DNA of 64,000 nucleotides from Streptomyces aureus (GCF_000725495.1 NZ_JNZD01000007.1:248001-312000), one strand, 5' to 3'. Positions 15,499 to 25,094 are shown, counted from the first letter of the stretch. Program-made: numbers and translations. The notes: generated by a model from the sequence alone, not told the origin.

Positions 15499-17622
15499 CT
15501 ACGCGTCGATCCTCGAGCGGTCCAGGGTCGCGGCCGAGCTGGAGATGAACTCCTTGCGCGGCGCCACATCGTTGCCCATCAAGAGGTCGAACACCTGCTC
15601 GGACGCCTCCAGGTCGGAGATGTTGATCCGGCGCAGGGTCCGGAACCGCGGATCCATCGTCGTCTCGGCCAGCTGGTCGGCGTCCATCTCACCGAGTCCC
15701 TTGTACCGCTGGATCGAGTCCTTGTAGCGGACCCCCTTGCGCTGCAGCTCCAGCACCGTCTCCCGCAGCTCACGGTCCGAGTACGTGTAGACGTACTTGT
15801 CCTGGCCCTTCTTGGGCTGGCTGAGTTCGATGCGGTGCAGCGGCGGGACGGCCGCGAACACGCGCCCGGCCTCGACCATGGGCCGCATGTAGCGCTGGAA
15901 CAGGGTCAGCAGCAGAATCCGGATGTGCGCGCCGTCGACATCGGCGTCGACGAGGAGAATGATCTTCCCGTAGCGCGCCGCGTCGATGTCGAAGGTCCGT
16001 CCGGAGCCGGCTCCTATGACCTGGATGATCGCACCGCACTCGGCGTTCTTCAGCATGTCCGTCACGGACGCCTTCTGAACGTTGAGAATCTTGCCCCGGA
16101 TCGGCAGCAGCGCCTGGAACTCGGAGTTGCGGGCCAGCTTGGCCGTGCCCAGCGCCGAGTCTCCCTCGACGATGAACAGCTCGCTGCGCTCGACGTCGTC
16201 GCTGCGGCAGTCGGCGAGCTTGGCGGGCAGCGAGGAGGACTCGAGGGCCGTCTTGCGACGCTGCGCGTCCTTGTGCTGACGGGCCGCGATCCTGGTGCGG
16301 GCGGCCGCGACGGCCTTCTCCATGACGACCCGGGCCTGCGCGGCCTCGTCGCGCTTGGTGGAGGTCAGGAACGCCTTGAGTTCCCTGGTCACCACGTTCG
16401 TCACGATGCGGCGGGCGGCCGAGGTGCCGAGGACCTCCTTCGTCTGCCCCTCGAACTGCGGCTCGGCGAGACGGACGGTGACGACGGCCGTGAGGCCCTC
16501 CAGCGCGTCGTCCTTGACGATGTCGTCCTCGGCGACGCGCAGCAGCTTCTTGGTCCGCAGGACCTCGTTCATCGTCTTGGCGACGGCCTGCTCGTAGCCG
16601 GCGACATGGGTGCCGCCCTTGGGCGTGGCGATGATGTTCACGAACGACTTCAGGTTCGTGTCGTAGCCGGTGCCCCAGCGCATGGCGACGTCGACGCCCA
16701 GTTCGCGGGTGACCTCGGTCGGCGTCATCTGGCCGTGCTCGTCGAGGACCGGGACGGTCTCCTTGAAGGTCCCCTGCCCGGTGAAGCGGAGGACGTCGCA
16801 GACCGGCTTGTCGGTGGCCAGGAACTCGCAGAACTCGCTGATTCCGCCGTCGAAGCGGAAGGATTCCTCACCCTTGCTGCCGCCGTCGCCCAGCCCGAAC
16901 TCGTCACGGACGACGATGGTCAGGCCCGGCACCAGGAAGGCGGTCTGGCGGGCGCGCTGGTGCAGGTGCTCCAGGGAGAGCTTGGCGTCCTTGAGGAAGA
17001 TCTGGCGGTCGGCCCAGTAGCGCACGCGCGTGCCGGTGCGGGTCTTCGGGATCCGCTTGAGCTTGCGCAGCCCGCCCGAGGCGTCGAAGGCGGCGTCGGG
17101 CCCGTCGGCCTTGAAGGTGCCCGGGGTGCCGCGACGGAAGCTCACCGCGTGGGTCTGGCCGTTGCGGTCCACCTCGACGTCCAGTCGGGCGGAGAGCGCG
17201 TTCACCACGGAGGCGCCCACGCCGTGCAGACCGCCGGAGGCCGCGTAGGAGCCGCCGCCGAACTTTCCGCCGGCGTGCAGCTTGGTCATGACCACCTCGA
17301 CGCCGGAGAGGCCGGTCTTCGGCTCCACGTCGACGGGGATGCCGCGGCCGTTGTCGCGGACCTCGACGGAGGCGTCGTCGTGCAGGATGACCTCGATGTG
17401 GTCGCAGAAGCCGCCGAGGGCCTCGTCCACCGAGTTGTCGATGATCTCCCACAGGCAGTGCATCAGGCCGCGGCTGTCGGTGGACCCGATGTACATGCCC
17501 GGGCGCTTCCGCACTGCCTCGAGCCCCTCAAGGACGAGCAGGTGCCGCGCGGTGTAGTTGGAACCGTCACGGTCTGCTCCGGTCAGCAGCGCTGTGGACG
17601 GCACGGACGTCTCGGCGGTCAC
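15499..17622 (-). CDS. parE: DNA topoisomerase IV subunit B (GyrB/ParE family)
   Basis: The product has 707 residues. The GHKL ATPase domain carries EIIDNSVDEALGG, DNGRGIP and GLHGVGASVVNAL. The transducer domain follows. The TOPRIM domain has VEGDSALG and the metal-binding DADVDGAHIR, ending in KGLGEMD. With a ParC partner it decatenates daughter chromosomes. The Leu-Gly at EGDSALG, in place of the usual GyrB Gly-Gly, and the position next to hrdB fit the actinobacterial ParE group rather than the replication-linked GyrB. No parC is in the window. GTG 17622 has AGGAG 9 bases upstream. Confidence 0.88.
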   Translation of the reverse strand: MTAETSVPSTALLTGADRDGSNYTARHLLVLEGLEAVRKRPGMYIGSTDSRGLMHCLWEIIDNSVDEALGGFCDHIEVILHDDASVEVRDNGRGIPVDVEPKTGLSGVEVVMTKLHAGGKFGGGSYAASGGLHGVGASVVNALSARLDVEVDRNGQTHAVSFRRGTPGTFKADGPDAAFDASGGLRKLKRIPKTRTGTRVRYWADRQIFLKDAKLSLEHLHQRARQTAFLVPGLTIVVRDEFGLGDGGSKGEESFRFDGGISEFCEFLATDKPVCDVLRFTGQGTFKETVPVLDEHGQMTPTEVTRELGVDVAMRWGTGYDTNLKSFVNIIATPKGGTHVAGYEQAVAKTMNEVLRTKKLLRVAEDDIVKDDALEGLTAVVTVRLAEPQFEGQTKEVLGTSAARRIVTNVVTRELKAFLTSTKRDEAAQARVVMEKAVAAARTRIAARQHKDAQRRKTALESSSLPAKLADCRSDDVERSELFIVEGDSALGTAKLARNSEFQALLPIRGKILNVQKASVTDMLKNAECGAIIQVIGAGSGRTFDIDAARYGKIILLVDADVDGAHIRILLLTLFQRYMRPMVEAGRVFAAVPPLHRIELSQPKKGQDKYVYTYSDRELRETVLELQRKGVRYKDSIQRYKGLGEMDADQLAETTMDPRFRTLRRINISDLEASEQVFDLLMGNDVAPRKEFISSSAATLDRSRIDA

Positions 17623-18062
17623 GCGGTTCGCTCCTCGCTGAATTTCATAGGGGACCCTTTTGGGTAAGGGCCCGGCTTCGGTCGCCGCTCAGAGGGTACC
17701 GAGGCCTGGTAGAGCCGTTGTAGCACCACCCTCGCACGAACTCACCCTAGTCCAGGATCGTATGAGTGTTCGATGCCTCGATGGAGTGAAGTACATATCA
17801 CGTTCCCTTCGAGGCATGAACCATTTAGGCTCCGGGCACGTCCTCATGAACAACCGGCAATCCAGCCGGGAGGACCGACACTGACAGACAGCGCGAACCC
17901 GTACAGACACAAAGACACGCAATACGGCTCATTCGCCGCCACCCGGCAGCAGACAACCACCCCGAAAGAAAATTTCGAGGAAAAGCCGCGAGCGGGAACG
18001 TTTTCGGCCTGGTTGGATGTTGACCCTGGTACGACAGCTCGTCGAGCTAGAGAAGAGGCGAC
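17623..18062. promoter_or_regulatory. Intergenic region between divergent parE and DUF7455 genes, nested inverted repeat
   Basis: No convincing gene is present. An inverted repeat, ATGCCTCGA (17773-17781) and TCGAGGCAT (17809-17817), encloses a smaller one, GTGA and TCAC at 17786-17801. A 12-codon ATG frame at 17846 ending TGA is probably chance. The A/T-rich part (17900-18000) before the DUF7455 gene, including TTGACC near 18020, likely holds its promoter. Confidence 0.45.
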
Positions 18063-18293
18063 GTGACTACTGTTCTGACCCCCGCGAGCCCGCTGACGGC
18101 CGCTGACCGCTGCGACCGTTGCGGCGCCCAGGCATATCTGCGCGTCGTCCTCCTGAGCGGCGGAGAACTGCTCTTCTGCGCCCACCACGGTCGCAAGTTC
18201 GAGCCGGAACTCAAGAAGATCGCCGCTGAGATACAGGACGAGACGGAGCGGCTCACGTCCGTTCCCGAGAGCGTCAGCGACGAAGATCGCTGA
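18063..18293 (+). CDS. Small zinc-ribbon-like protein, DUF7455 family
   Basis: The product has 76 residues. The N-terminal part is TAADRCDRCGAQAYLRVVL and then LLFCAHHGRKFE, giving a CxxC and CxHH arrangement that should hold one zinc ion. The C-terminus is charged. It is conserved next to hrdB and parE in Streptomyces and has no known function. GTG 18063 has a purine-rich site (GAAGAGG). Confidence 0.8.
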   Translation: MTTVLTPASPLTAADRCDRCGAQAYLRVVLLSGGELLFCAHHGRKFEPELKKIAAEIQDETERLTSVPESVSDEDR

Positions 18294-18337
18294 TCCTTCG
18301 CATCAACGACGAGCGGGTATCGGCGACAGGCCGGTGA

Positions 18338-18377
18338 GTGGGCGGTCACACCCTGGACACAGGGAGTGACCGCCCAC
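18338..18377. terminator. Bidirectional terminator between DUF7455 gene and serine protease
   Basis: GTGGGCGGTCAC (18338-18349) pairs perfectly with GTGACCGCCCAC (18366-18377). The inner CCTG/CAGG can also pair. It lies between convergent stops at 18293 and 18404. Confidence 0.85.
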
Positions 18378-18403
18378 ACTCGTATCGCAGCGCGTGAAGG
18401 GCC

Positions 18404-19222
18404 TCAGCGGCCCGCGTTCAGCGCCTGGACCGCCTCGGAGACCCGCGTGTAGACGCCGGGGCTCCCCGCGCGCCCGCAGCCGCTCCCCCAGGACACCAGA
18501 CCGATGAGGCGGCCCTGGGCCACCAGCGGCCCGCCGCTGTCCCCCTGACAGGCGTCGTGGCCGCCCGCCTGCTCGCCGGCGCAGACCATGGAGGCGGCGT
18601 CGTAGGTCCCGGAGTCGTTGCCGGGGTAGGCCCGCTCGCACGAGGCGTCGGGCAGCACGTGCACATCCGCGGCCCGCAGGCTGCCGGAGTAGTCCCCGCC
18701 GCCCGTCAGATCGCCCCAGCCGTAGACCACGGCGGCCGTGCCCGACGCGTACGCCGGATCGCCCGACGCGGCCATACGGATCACGGAGGAGGCCGGCAGC
18801 GGCTCGGCCAGCGTCAGCACGCCGAAGTCCCCGGCGTTCGTATCACTGTCGTAGTGCGGGTTGACCCAGATGTCGCTCACGGGGATCTCCTTGCCGTCGT
18901 CGGCCATGAGATCCTCGCGCCCCGCGATGACCTTCAGATCGTCCGTCTGGTGCGGTGGTCTCCCCAGCACGTCGTCGCCGAGGCAGTGGGCCGCGGTCAG
19001 GACCGTGGTCCGGCCGATGACCACGCCTCCGCAGAACTGCCCCGAGCGCGTACCCCCGAACCGGTCACGGCTGGACAGCGCCACCGTCCACGGACTGTCG
19101 GAGATCCGGGCCGGACGGCTCCCGATGACAACGCTGTCGGAGGCCGCCAGGGCGGGGGTCGTCAGCGATATGACCGCCGTGGCGGCCGCCAGGGCCAGGG
19201 TCGGGACGTAGGGACGGCGCAT
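18404..19222 (-). CDS. Secreted trypsin-like serine protease (S1 family)
   Basis: The product has 272 residues. A signal peptide (about residues 1-27, ending in ALA) is followed by a chymotrypsin fold. The catalytic residues are His in LTAAHCLGD, Asp in [10 protein letters not shown] and Ser in [10 protein letters not shown]. Paired cysteines fit disulfides. [17 protein letters not shown] near the C-terminus completes the substrate pocket. It is exported and probably degrades extracellular protein. The mature chain starts near VVIGSRPA, with no long propeptide. Confidence 0.92.
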   Translation of the reverse strand: MRRPYVPTLALAAATAVISLTTPALAASDSVVIGSRPARISDSPWTVALSSRDRFGGTRSGQFCGGVVIGRTTVLTAAHCLGDDVLGRPPHQTDDLKVIAGREDLMADDGKEIPVSDIWVNPHYDSDTNAGDFGVLTLAEPLPASSVIRMAASGDPAYASGTAAVVYGWGDLTGGGDYSGSLRAADVHVLPDASCERAYPGNDSGTYDAASMVCAGEQAGGHDACQGDSGGPLVAQGRLIGLVSWGSGCGRAGSPGVYTRVSEAVQALNAGR

Positions 19223-19299
19223 GCGCGCTCCTCACACTGGGAGGGTCGTGGAACACCCAGAGTGATCCAGCGGGCGAGGGCCCGCACTCCGCGCAAAGC

Positions 19300-19336
19300 C
19301 GAGGGCCCGACCCCCCGAAAGGGGGTCGGGCCCTCG
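19300..19336 (-). terminator. Terminator of hrdB
   Basis: CGAGGGCCCGACCCCC pairs perfectly with GGGGGTCGGGCCCTCG over 16 bp with a 5-base loop. It lies 19 bp after the hrdB stop. Confidence 0.9.
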
Positions 19337-19354
19337 CCGATGTGCGCTTGAGGC

Positions 19355-20890
19355 CTAGTCGAGGTAGTCGCGCAGCACCTGGGAGCGCGACGGGTGACGC
19401 AGCTTCGACATGGTCTTGGACTCGATCTGGCGGATCCGCTCGCGGGTCACGCCGTACACCTTGCCGATCTCGTCGAGGGTCTTCGGCTGACCGTCGGTGA
19501 GACCGAAGCGCATCGAGACGACGCCCGCCTCGCGCTCGGACAGGGTGTCGAGGACGGAGTGCAGCTGCTCCTGCAGAAGCGTGAAGCTGACCGCGTCGGC
19601 CGGGACGACGGCCTCGGAGTCCTCGATGAGGTCACCGAACTCGCTGTCGCCGTCCTCGCCGAGCGGGGTGTGCAGCGAGATGGGCTCACGGCCGTACTTC
19701 TGGACCTCGATGACCTTCTCGGGGGTCATGTCGAGTTCCTTGGCCAGCTCCTCCGGGGTGGGCTCGCGGCCCAGGTCCTGGAGCATCTGGCGCTGCACAC
19801 GGGCGAGCTTGTTGATGACCTCGACCATGTGCACCGGGATACGGATGGTGCGGGCCTGGTCGGCCATGGCGCGGGTGATCGCCTGACGGATCCACCAGGT
19901 GGCGTACGTGGAGAACTTGTAGCCCTTGGTGTAGTCGAACTTCTCGACCGCGCGGATCAGACCGAGGTTGCCCTCCTGGATGAGGTCCAGGAAGAGCATG
20001 CCGCGGCCGGTGTAGCGCTTGGCCAGGGAGACCACCAGACGGAGGTTGGCCTCCAGGAGGTGGTTCTTGGCGCGGCGGCCGTCCTCGGCGATGATCTCGA
20101 GCTCGCGCTTGAGCTTCGGGGCGAGCTTGTCGGCGTTGGCCAGCTTGTCCTCGGCGAACAGACCGGCCTCGATGCGCTTGGCGAGCTCGACCTCCTGCTC
20201 GGCGTTGAGCAGCGGGACCTTGCCGATCTGCTTGAGGTAGTCCTTGACCGGGTCGGCGGTGGCACCGGCAGCGGCGACCTGCTGAGCGGGCGCGTCGTCC
20301 TCGTCCTCGTCCGACAGGACGAAGCCCTGGGCGCCGTCCTCGGTGGGCTCGTCCGCGCCCGGCTTGCCGGGGGTCTCCTCGACGGCCTCGTCGTCGACGA
20401 GCTCGGCGTCGTCCTTCTTCGCGGTCGTCTTCTTGGCCGCCGTCTTCTTGGCGACCGTCTTCTTGGCGGCGGTCTTCTTCGCCGTCGTCTTCTTGGCTGC
20501 GGTGGGCTTGCCTGCGGGGGAGTCCTCGGCCGAATCGTCGGCGAGGGCAGCCGGAGCCGCGGTGGCGGTGGCCTTCTTGGCGGTCACCGTCTTGGCCGCC
20601 ACGGTCTTCGTGGCGGTGCGCTTGGCCGGACTCTTCGCTGCGACGCTCTTTCGGGTGCGCTTGGGCTCCGCGGCACTGACCATCAGCGTCACACCCTCTT
20701 CCTCGAGGATCTGGTTGAGGCTGCGCAGTACGTTCTTCCACTGAGTGGCCGGAATCTGGTCAGCTTCGAAGGCCCGACGCACGTCATCGCCGGCGATCTG
20801 CCCCTCAGCCTTTCCCCGCTCGATGAGCGCCATGACAGAGACGGACTCGGCGATCTCCGGCGGGAGCGTACGGGATGTGCTGGCCGACAC
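19355..20890 (-). CDS. hrdB: Principal RNA polymerase sigma factor HrdB
   Basis: The product has 511 residues from GTG 20890 (GAGAGG 6 bases upstream), the known length of Streptomyces HrdB. The N-terminal region 1.1 is followed by a Lys/Ala-rich stretch (about 75-165, repeated AAKKT units) and an acidic stretch. Region 1.2 is [16 protein letters not shown]. Region 2 contains [20 protein letters not shown], then [19 protein letters not shown] for -10 recognition. Region 3 has the segment IRIPVHMVE. Region 4.2 ([20 protein letters not shown]) reads the -35 element. It is the essential housekeeping sigma factor. Confidence 0.98.
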   Translation of the reverse strand: MSASTSRTLPPEIAESVSVMALIERGKAEGQIAGDDVRRAFEADQIPATQWKNVLRSLNQILEEEGVTLMVSAAEPKRTRKSVAAKSPAKRTATKTVAAKTVTAKKATATAAPAALADDSAEDSPAGKPTAAKKTTAKKTAAKKTVAKKTAAKKTTAKKDDAELVDDEAVEETPGKPGADEPTEDGAQGFVLSDEDEDDAPAQQVAAAGATADPVKDYLKQIGKVPLLNAEQEVELAKRIEAGLFAEDKLANADKLAPKLKRELEIIAEDGRRAKNHLLEANLRLVVSLAKRYTGRGMLFLDLIQEGNLGLIRAVEKFDYTKGYKFSTYATWWIRQAITRAMADQARTIRIPVHMVEVINKLARVQRQMLQDLGREPTPEELAKELDMTPEKVIEVQKYGREPISLHTPLGEDGDSEFGDLIEDSEAVVPADAVSFTLLQEQLHSVLDTLSEREAGVVSMRFGLTDGQPKTLDEIGKVYGVTRERIRQIESKTMSKLRHPSRSQVLRDYLD

Positions 20891-21296
20891 GAACAACCTC
20901 TCGGAACGTTGGAAAACGGCTTCCGGCCCCGTCCACTGCGGACAGGAACCGACGACCGCCGACTGGGGATGGGCCGACGGCGCGGGCGGGGGCCGGGAAG
21001 ATGCACAGCGCCACGAACGGCGTCTGTATTCCTTCCTCGGCTGTCACCTCTTAGGTCATCGCGCTGCCCCGAAGAGCGTTACGCCCAATCTGCGTGGCCC
21101 GAGTCACACCCCGTAAGCGCCTAAAAACTGGCAGATCCTATCAAACTAGGTTAGTTCATGATCCGCCGCCCGGGCGCACCGTCGGGACCTCGCCGAATCC
21201 GGAGGGATCCGGCGAGGTCCCGACGAGCGACGGTTCGCGGGTCCGGCGCCAACGCGGACGTGCACGCGCGCGGACCGCCTCACCCGCGCCGCGCGC
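20891..21296 (-). promoter_or_regulatory. Long leader/promoter region of hrdB
   Basis: A 406-bp gap between the whiH stop and the hrdB start has no gene. An AT-rich patch at 21120-21160 stands out and contains a -10-like TAGGAT reading leftward (21140-21135), about 245 bp before the hrdB start. A long leader fits a tightly regulated housekeeping gene. No clear -35 was assigned. Inverted arms around 21180-21225 (GGGACCTCGCCGAATCC and GGATCCGGCGAGGTCCC, 21189-21221) form a strong hairpin, probably the whiH terminator. Confidence 0.55.
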
Positions 21297-22184
21297 TCAG
21301 TGCTCGCGCGGCGCGGGCACGACACGCTCGCCCCCGGGATGGACGATGAGGAGCTGCCGCATGGCCGTCTCGGCCGCCGCGCCGTCGCCCGCCGCGAGGG
21401 CGTCGACGATGCGGGCGTGGTGACCCAGCGAGGTCTCGTTCGGCCGGTCACAGCCGGTGACCGGACCGCCGGAGACCTGGAGCGCCGCCGACACGATCCC
21501 CGAGAGGTGCTCCAGCATCCGGTTGCCGGCGAGCTGGATGAGCAGGGAGTGGAACTCGGTGTCGGCCCGCGAGAACGTGAGGGCGTCACCCTGCGACATG
21601 GCGTGGCCCATGATCTCGACCATGTCGGCGAGGCGCTGCTGGACCTCCTCGCGGCCGTGTCCGGCCGCGAGGCGCGCTGCGAGCGGCTCGATGGTCCAGC
21701 GGAGCTCGCTCAGCTCGCGCCGCTGGTCGTCCCGCTGCGGCCCGAAGGCCCGCCACTCGATGATGTCCGGGTCGAGCAGGTTCCAGTCGCTGACGGGGCG
21801 CACGCGCGTGCCCACGTTCGGGCGGGCACTGACCAGCCCCTTGGCCTCCAGCACGCGGAGCGACTCACGGACGACGGTCCGCGAGACCTCGAACCGCTGG
21901 CCGATCTCCTCGGGCACGAGCGGACGGTCGGCGCCGAGGTCCCCGGAGACGATCATCTGGCCGAGCTGCTGGACGAGTTGGCCGTGCAGCCCGCGTCCGC
22001 GGCTGCCGGCGGCGCGGCGGCCGACGCGCCCGAGCTCGGGCTCGGCGCTCTCCCAAGCAGGGGGACCGACGCGGTCGGCACCGGACGCGTCGGCATAGGG
22101 GTAACGGTCGAGTTCGCCCGGGCCGGCCAGGCCGGAGTCTGAGGAACGGGCGGCGGTCATCATGGTCTGCGCAAGGGTACTCAC
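21297..22184 (-). CDS. whiH: GntR/FadR-family sporulation regulator WhiH
   Basis: The product has 295 residues from GTG 22184; the frame opens further upstream without a ribosome site. A variable N-terminal segment of about 65 residues precedes a winged helix (LVPEEIGQRFEVSRTVVRES, then LRVLEAKGLVSARPNVGTRV). The C-terminal all-helical FCD domain has ligand/metal residues (DTEFHSLLIQLAGN, GHHARIVDAL). Identity as WhiH rests on this architecture plus the position directly upstream of hrdB, which I recall from S. coelicolor. WhiH acts in aerial hyphae before sporulation septation and likely represses its own gene. Confidence 0.85.
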   Translation of the reverse strand: MSTLAQTMMTAARSSDSGLAGPGELDRYPYADASGADRVGPPAWESAEPELGRVGRRAAGSRGRGLHGQLVQQLGQMIVSGDLGADRPLVPEEIGQRFEVSRTVVRESLRVLEAKGLVSARPNVGTRVRPVSDWNLLDPDIIEWRAFGPQRDDQRRELSELRWTIEPLAARLAAGHGREEVQQRLADMVEIMGHAMSQGDALTFSRADTEFHSLLIQLAGNRMLEHLSGIVSAALQVSGGPVTGCDRPNETSLGHHARIVDALAAGDGAAAETAMRQLLIVHPGGERVVPAPREH

Positions 22185-22347
22185 GGGTCTTTTGTCGGCG
22201 CCGCTCCCAACTGCCTTGAGGTCTTTGGTGAAAAGCACACGAAAGGGTGATCGCTCACACCGTCGCAATTGACGCCTTATCGGAAAGAAATGGGCGTTCT
22301 TCGGGGAGTTGTGCGCACAGGGGAGAACGGAACGGTGCGGACGGTCG

Positions 22348-24177
22348 TCATCGGACCCTGCTCCGCAGAGTCGTGAGCAGATATGTGCAGAGCAGAGCGG
22401 TCAGCGACAACAGCAGCGCGCCGCCCACGGGTTGGGCGAGCACGCGCACCGCGGCCGCGAGGTAGCGCTCGCCCCCGAAGGGCCACTGCATGAGGACCAG
22501 TTCACGGAGCCGCTCCGGGAATCCGGCCGCCGACCGCACAGACGGCCCCTTCAAGGCTTTTTGTACGAGCGGTACGACGACGACCGGAACGGCGAGCACC
22601 GCCGCGAGCCCGGCGGCGGTGGACCGGAAGACGCCCGCCGCCAGGACCCCCGCCCACGCGCAGCCCACCACGAGGCCGGACCAACTCGCGCTCAGCGACA
22701 GCCAGTCCGAGGGAACTCCGGTGAGTTCCCTTCCGTAGACGAGGTAGAGCATCTCGAGGTCGCAGCCCACGGTCAGGAACGCCAGCATCAAGGCGGTGAC
22801 CGAGGCGACGAGGAGCTTGGCGGCCAGCAGCCCGAGCCGGCGCGGGACGGTGCCGCGGTCGGCGGCCAGGGCGGGGTGGCGGAATTCCTCGCCGAAGGAG
22901 ACGGCGCCCAGCAGTCCGGCGCCGAGCGCGGCGGGCGGCAGGGGCAGTTCCCGCGGCCACGCGGCCAGCAGGCGCGGCTGGGGCGTGTGCCCGATCCTCG
23001 CCAGGAAGACGGACAGCAGGACCGAGGAGACAAGCACGGCGGCCGCGGTGAAGTAGCCGGTGCCGACACCGCCGGCCCTGCGCAGCTCGTAGCGCAGGGG
23101 CCGCAGCGGACTCCGGGTCTGGCGCACGGCGATGGGCGGCGGAAGGGCGGCAGAGGGATCGTCCACGGCGGCCGCGTCCGCAGGGCTCGCCCCGTCCGCC
23201 GGGCCCTCGGCACCCGTCGACAGGCCCTCGGCATCCGTCGGCTGCGGCTCGGAATCTGTCGGCCGGGGCCCGGCCTCCGCCGACGGAGGCTCGATCGGCA
23301 CTGGGCCCATGTCCCCGGTCTCGTCGGCGAGTTGATGGACGAGGATGCCGTGGCGGAAGGCCGTCTCACCGACATCGGCACAGGTGCTCCCGTACACCGA
23401 GAGCCGGTTGCCCTCCTCGCGCACGACTTCGACGGAGCGCTGTGCCGTGCGGGCCTCCTTGGTCAGGAGCGAGCCGAGCCGGGCGGCGTGCGGGCTGCGG
23501 ACGGCGACCCGGGGCCGGAGTCGGGTGCGGGCGAACTCTGAGGCCTCCTGATCGGCGACGAGGCGGCCCTGGTCCAGCGTGACGACCCGGTCGGCGGTTC
23601 GCGCGGCTTCCTTGGCATCGTCCGTGGCGAACAGCACCGTGCCGCCCCGCGTCGCGTGCGCGCGGAGGATTCCGTGCAGCCACCGGCCCTCTCGGACGGA
23701 CAGTCCGTCCGTGGGGTCGTCGAGCACCAGGGTGTGAGGGTCGGACAGGAGAGCGCAGGCCAGTCCGAGCCGGCGGTCCATGCCGCGGGACAGTGTGCCG
23801 AGGCCCTCGTCACGGAAACTGACGAGCCCGACCACTTCGAGGACTTCGTCCGCGCGGCGCACAGGTACGCCGGTGGCGGCGCACAGCATGCTGAGCTGAC
23901 CGCGGACCGTGCGTGCCGGATGGCCCGGCACCTCGCCCAGGAGAACGCCGACCTCGCGCGAGGGGTGGGCGATCCGATGCAGCGGCCTGCCCCGGAAGTA
24001 GGTGATTCCGCGGCCCTGTTGGAGTTCGAGCATGAGCCTCAGCGCGGTCGTCTTGCCCGCTCCCGGGGCTCCGACGAGTGCTGTGACGCGGCCCGCGTGC
24101 GCCTCGAAGGACACGTCGTCGACGGCGGGCGGACGCGCCTTGCGGGTGGTGCTGGTCAGTCCGATGGCCTGGATCAC
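22348..24177 (-). CDS. ABC transporter, ATP-binding domain fused to membrane domain
   Basis: The product has about 609 residues from GTG 24177 (weak ribosome site). The ATPase domain (1-260) has Walker A GAPGAGKTT, a variant signature LSRGMDRRLGLACALL, Walker B TLVLDDPTDGL and the switch Asp in LFATDDAKEA. A degenerate linker rich in Thr-Asp-Ala-Glu repeats (about 300-345) follows. The C-terminal half has about six membrane segments in the ABC-2 permease style. ATPase and permease in one chain suggest an exporter working as a homodimer. The substrate is unknown. The switch His is Asp here, as in some drug-export ATPases. Confidence 0.8.
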   Translation of the reverse strand: MIQAIGLTSTTRKARPPAVDDVSFEAHAGRVTALVGAPGAGKTTALRLMLELQQGRGITYFRGRPLHRIAHPSREVGVLLGEVPGHPARTVRGQLSMLCAATGVPVRRADEVLEVVGLVSFRDEGLGTLSRGMDRRLGLACALLSDPHTLVLDDPTDGLSVREGRWLHGILRAHATRGGTVLFATDDAKEAARTADRVVTLDQGRLVADQEASEFARTRLRPRVAVRSPHAARLGSLLTKEARTAQRSVEVVREEGNRLSVYGSTCADVGETAFRHGILVHQLADETGDMGPVPIEPPSAEAGPRPTDSEPQPTDAEGLSTGAEGPADGASPADAAAVDDPSAALPPPIAVRQTRSPLRPLRYELRRAGGVGTGYFTAAAVLVSSVLLSVFLARIGHTPQPRLLAAWPRELPLPPAALGAGLLGAVSFGEEFRHPALAADRGTVPRRLGLLAAKLLVASVTALMLAFLTVGCDLEMLYLVYGRELTGVPSDWLSLSASWSGLVVGCAWAGVLAAGVFRSTAAGLAAVLAVPVVVVPLVQKALKGPSVRSAAGFPERLRELVLMQWPFGGERYLAAAVRVLAQPVGGALLLSLTALLCTYLLTTLRSRVR

Positions 24178-24300
24178 CCACAGCAAGATAGCGCGACATT
24201 TCGGAAATTCCGGACGCCATGCGGCTCGTCACCGACAGGCCTCGCGGGTCCGGTGAGCCCGCCAAGCCCCCGGGGACCTCAACCGCGTTCGCCGTCTCCG

Positions 24301-25059
24301 TCAGACCTCGGGGCGCAGCATCGGCGGGTTGAGCAACGTGGCGCCGCCCGCACGGAACAGCTGGGCGGGACGGCCGCCCTGGCGCGTGGTCGTGCCCCCC
24401 GTGGGCACGAGGAAGCCCGGTGTACCGGTCACCTTGCGGTGGAAGTTGCGCGGGTCGAGCACCACGCCCCACACGGCCTCGTAGACCCGGCGCAGCTCGC
24501 CGACGGTGAATTCGGTCGGGCAGAAAGCGGTCGCGAGCGACGAGTACTCGATCTTGGACCGGGCCCGCTCCACTCCGTCCGCGAGGATCTGGGCGTGATC
24601 GAAGGCGAGGGGGGCCGCCTGCTCCCCGTCACGTCCGTACCCACCCTGTTGCAGCAGTTCCTCGACGGGTGCCCAGCGGGCGCTGTTCGCATCGCCGCCG
24701 GCCCGGGGAGCGGGCAGGTCCGGTGCGAGGGCGAGGTGCGCGACGCTCACCACGCGCATCCGGGGATCACGCTTGGGGTCGCCGTAGGTCGCCAGCTGTT
24801 CCAGGTGCGCGCCGTTGTCCTGTGCCGGCACGGAGGGGTCGTGGGCGCACAGGCCCGTCTCCTCCTCCAGCTCGCGTGCCGCGGCCTGGGAAAGGTCCTC
24901 GTCGATCCGTACGAAGCCGCCGGGCAGGGCCCAACGCCCCTGGAACGGCTGCTCGCCCCGTCGTACCGCCAACGCGCACAGGGCATGGCGGCGCACGGTC
25001 AGCACGACCAGGTCCACGGTCACGGCGAAGGGCGGAAAGGCTGACGGGTCGTAGGGCAT
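24301..25059 (-). CDS. NUDIX-domain transcriptional regulator (NrtR-like)
   Basis: The product has 252 residues. The N-terminal NUDIX domain has the box GGFVRIDEDLSQAAARELEE followed by ETG, which keeps the REXXEE core. The C-terminal part is a winged helix (FTVGELRRVYEAVWGVVLDP and then RNFHRKVTGTPGF). This two-domain layout is that of NrtR, which senses ADP-ribose and controls NAD metabolism genes in other bacteria. The catalytic residues look intact, so it may still hydrolyse an ADP-ribose-type ligand. ATG 25059 directly follows a promoter with an internal palindrome, suggesting autoregulation. Confidence 0.85.
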   Translation of the reverse strand: MPYDPSAFPPFAVTVDLVVLTVRRHALCALAVRRGEQPFQGRWALPGGFVRIDEDLSQAAARELEEETGLCAHDPSVPAQDNGAHLEQLATYGDPKRDPRMRVVSVAHLALAPDLPAPRAGGDANSARWAPVEELLQQGGYGRDGEQAAPLAFDHAQILADGVERARSKIEYSSLATAFCPTEFTVGELRRVYEAVWGVVLDPRNFHRKVTGTPGFLVPTGGTTTRQGGRPAQLFRAGGATLLNPPMLRPEV

Positions 25060-25065
25060 GCCGCG

Positions 25066-25094
25066 ATCATAGTCGTCTGCCTGACGATAAACAC
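25066..25094 (-). promoter_or_regulatory. Leaderless promoter of NUDIX regulator with internal operator
   Basis: Reading leftward, TATGAT (25071-25066) is a near-ideal -10 only 6 bases before the ATG at 25059, so the mRNA probably starts at or next to the start codon. A -35-like TGTTTA lies at 25093-25088. Between them, TCGTC-N5-GACGA (25073-25087) is a perfect inverted repeat in the spacer, placed to block polymerase. Confidence 0.6.

Noticed and set aside
19394..21124. A 576-codon rightward open frame opposite hrdB
   Set aside because: It is antisense to the principal sigma factor, with biased Leu/Gly/Val composition and no motif.
21142..21160. Possible iron box upstream of hrdB (ACTAGGTTAGTTCATGATC)
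   Set aside because: Only the left half (TAGGTTAG) fits the consensus; the right half does not. Iron control of the principal sigma factor would be unexpected.
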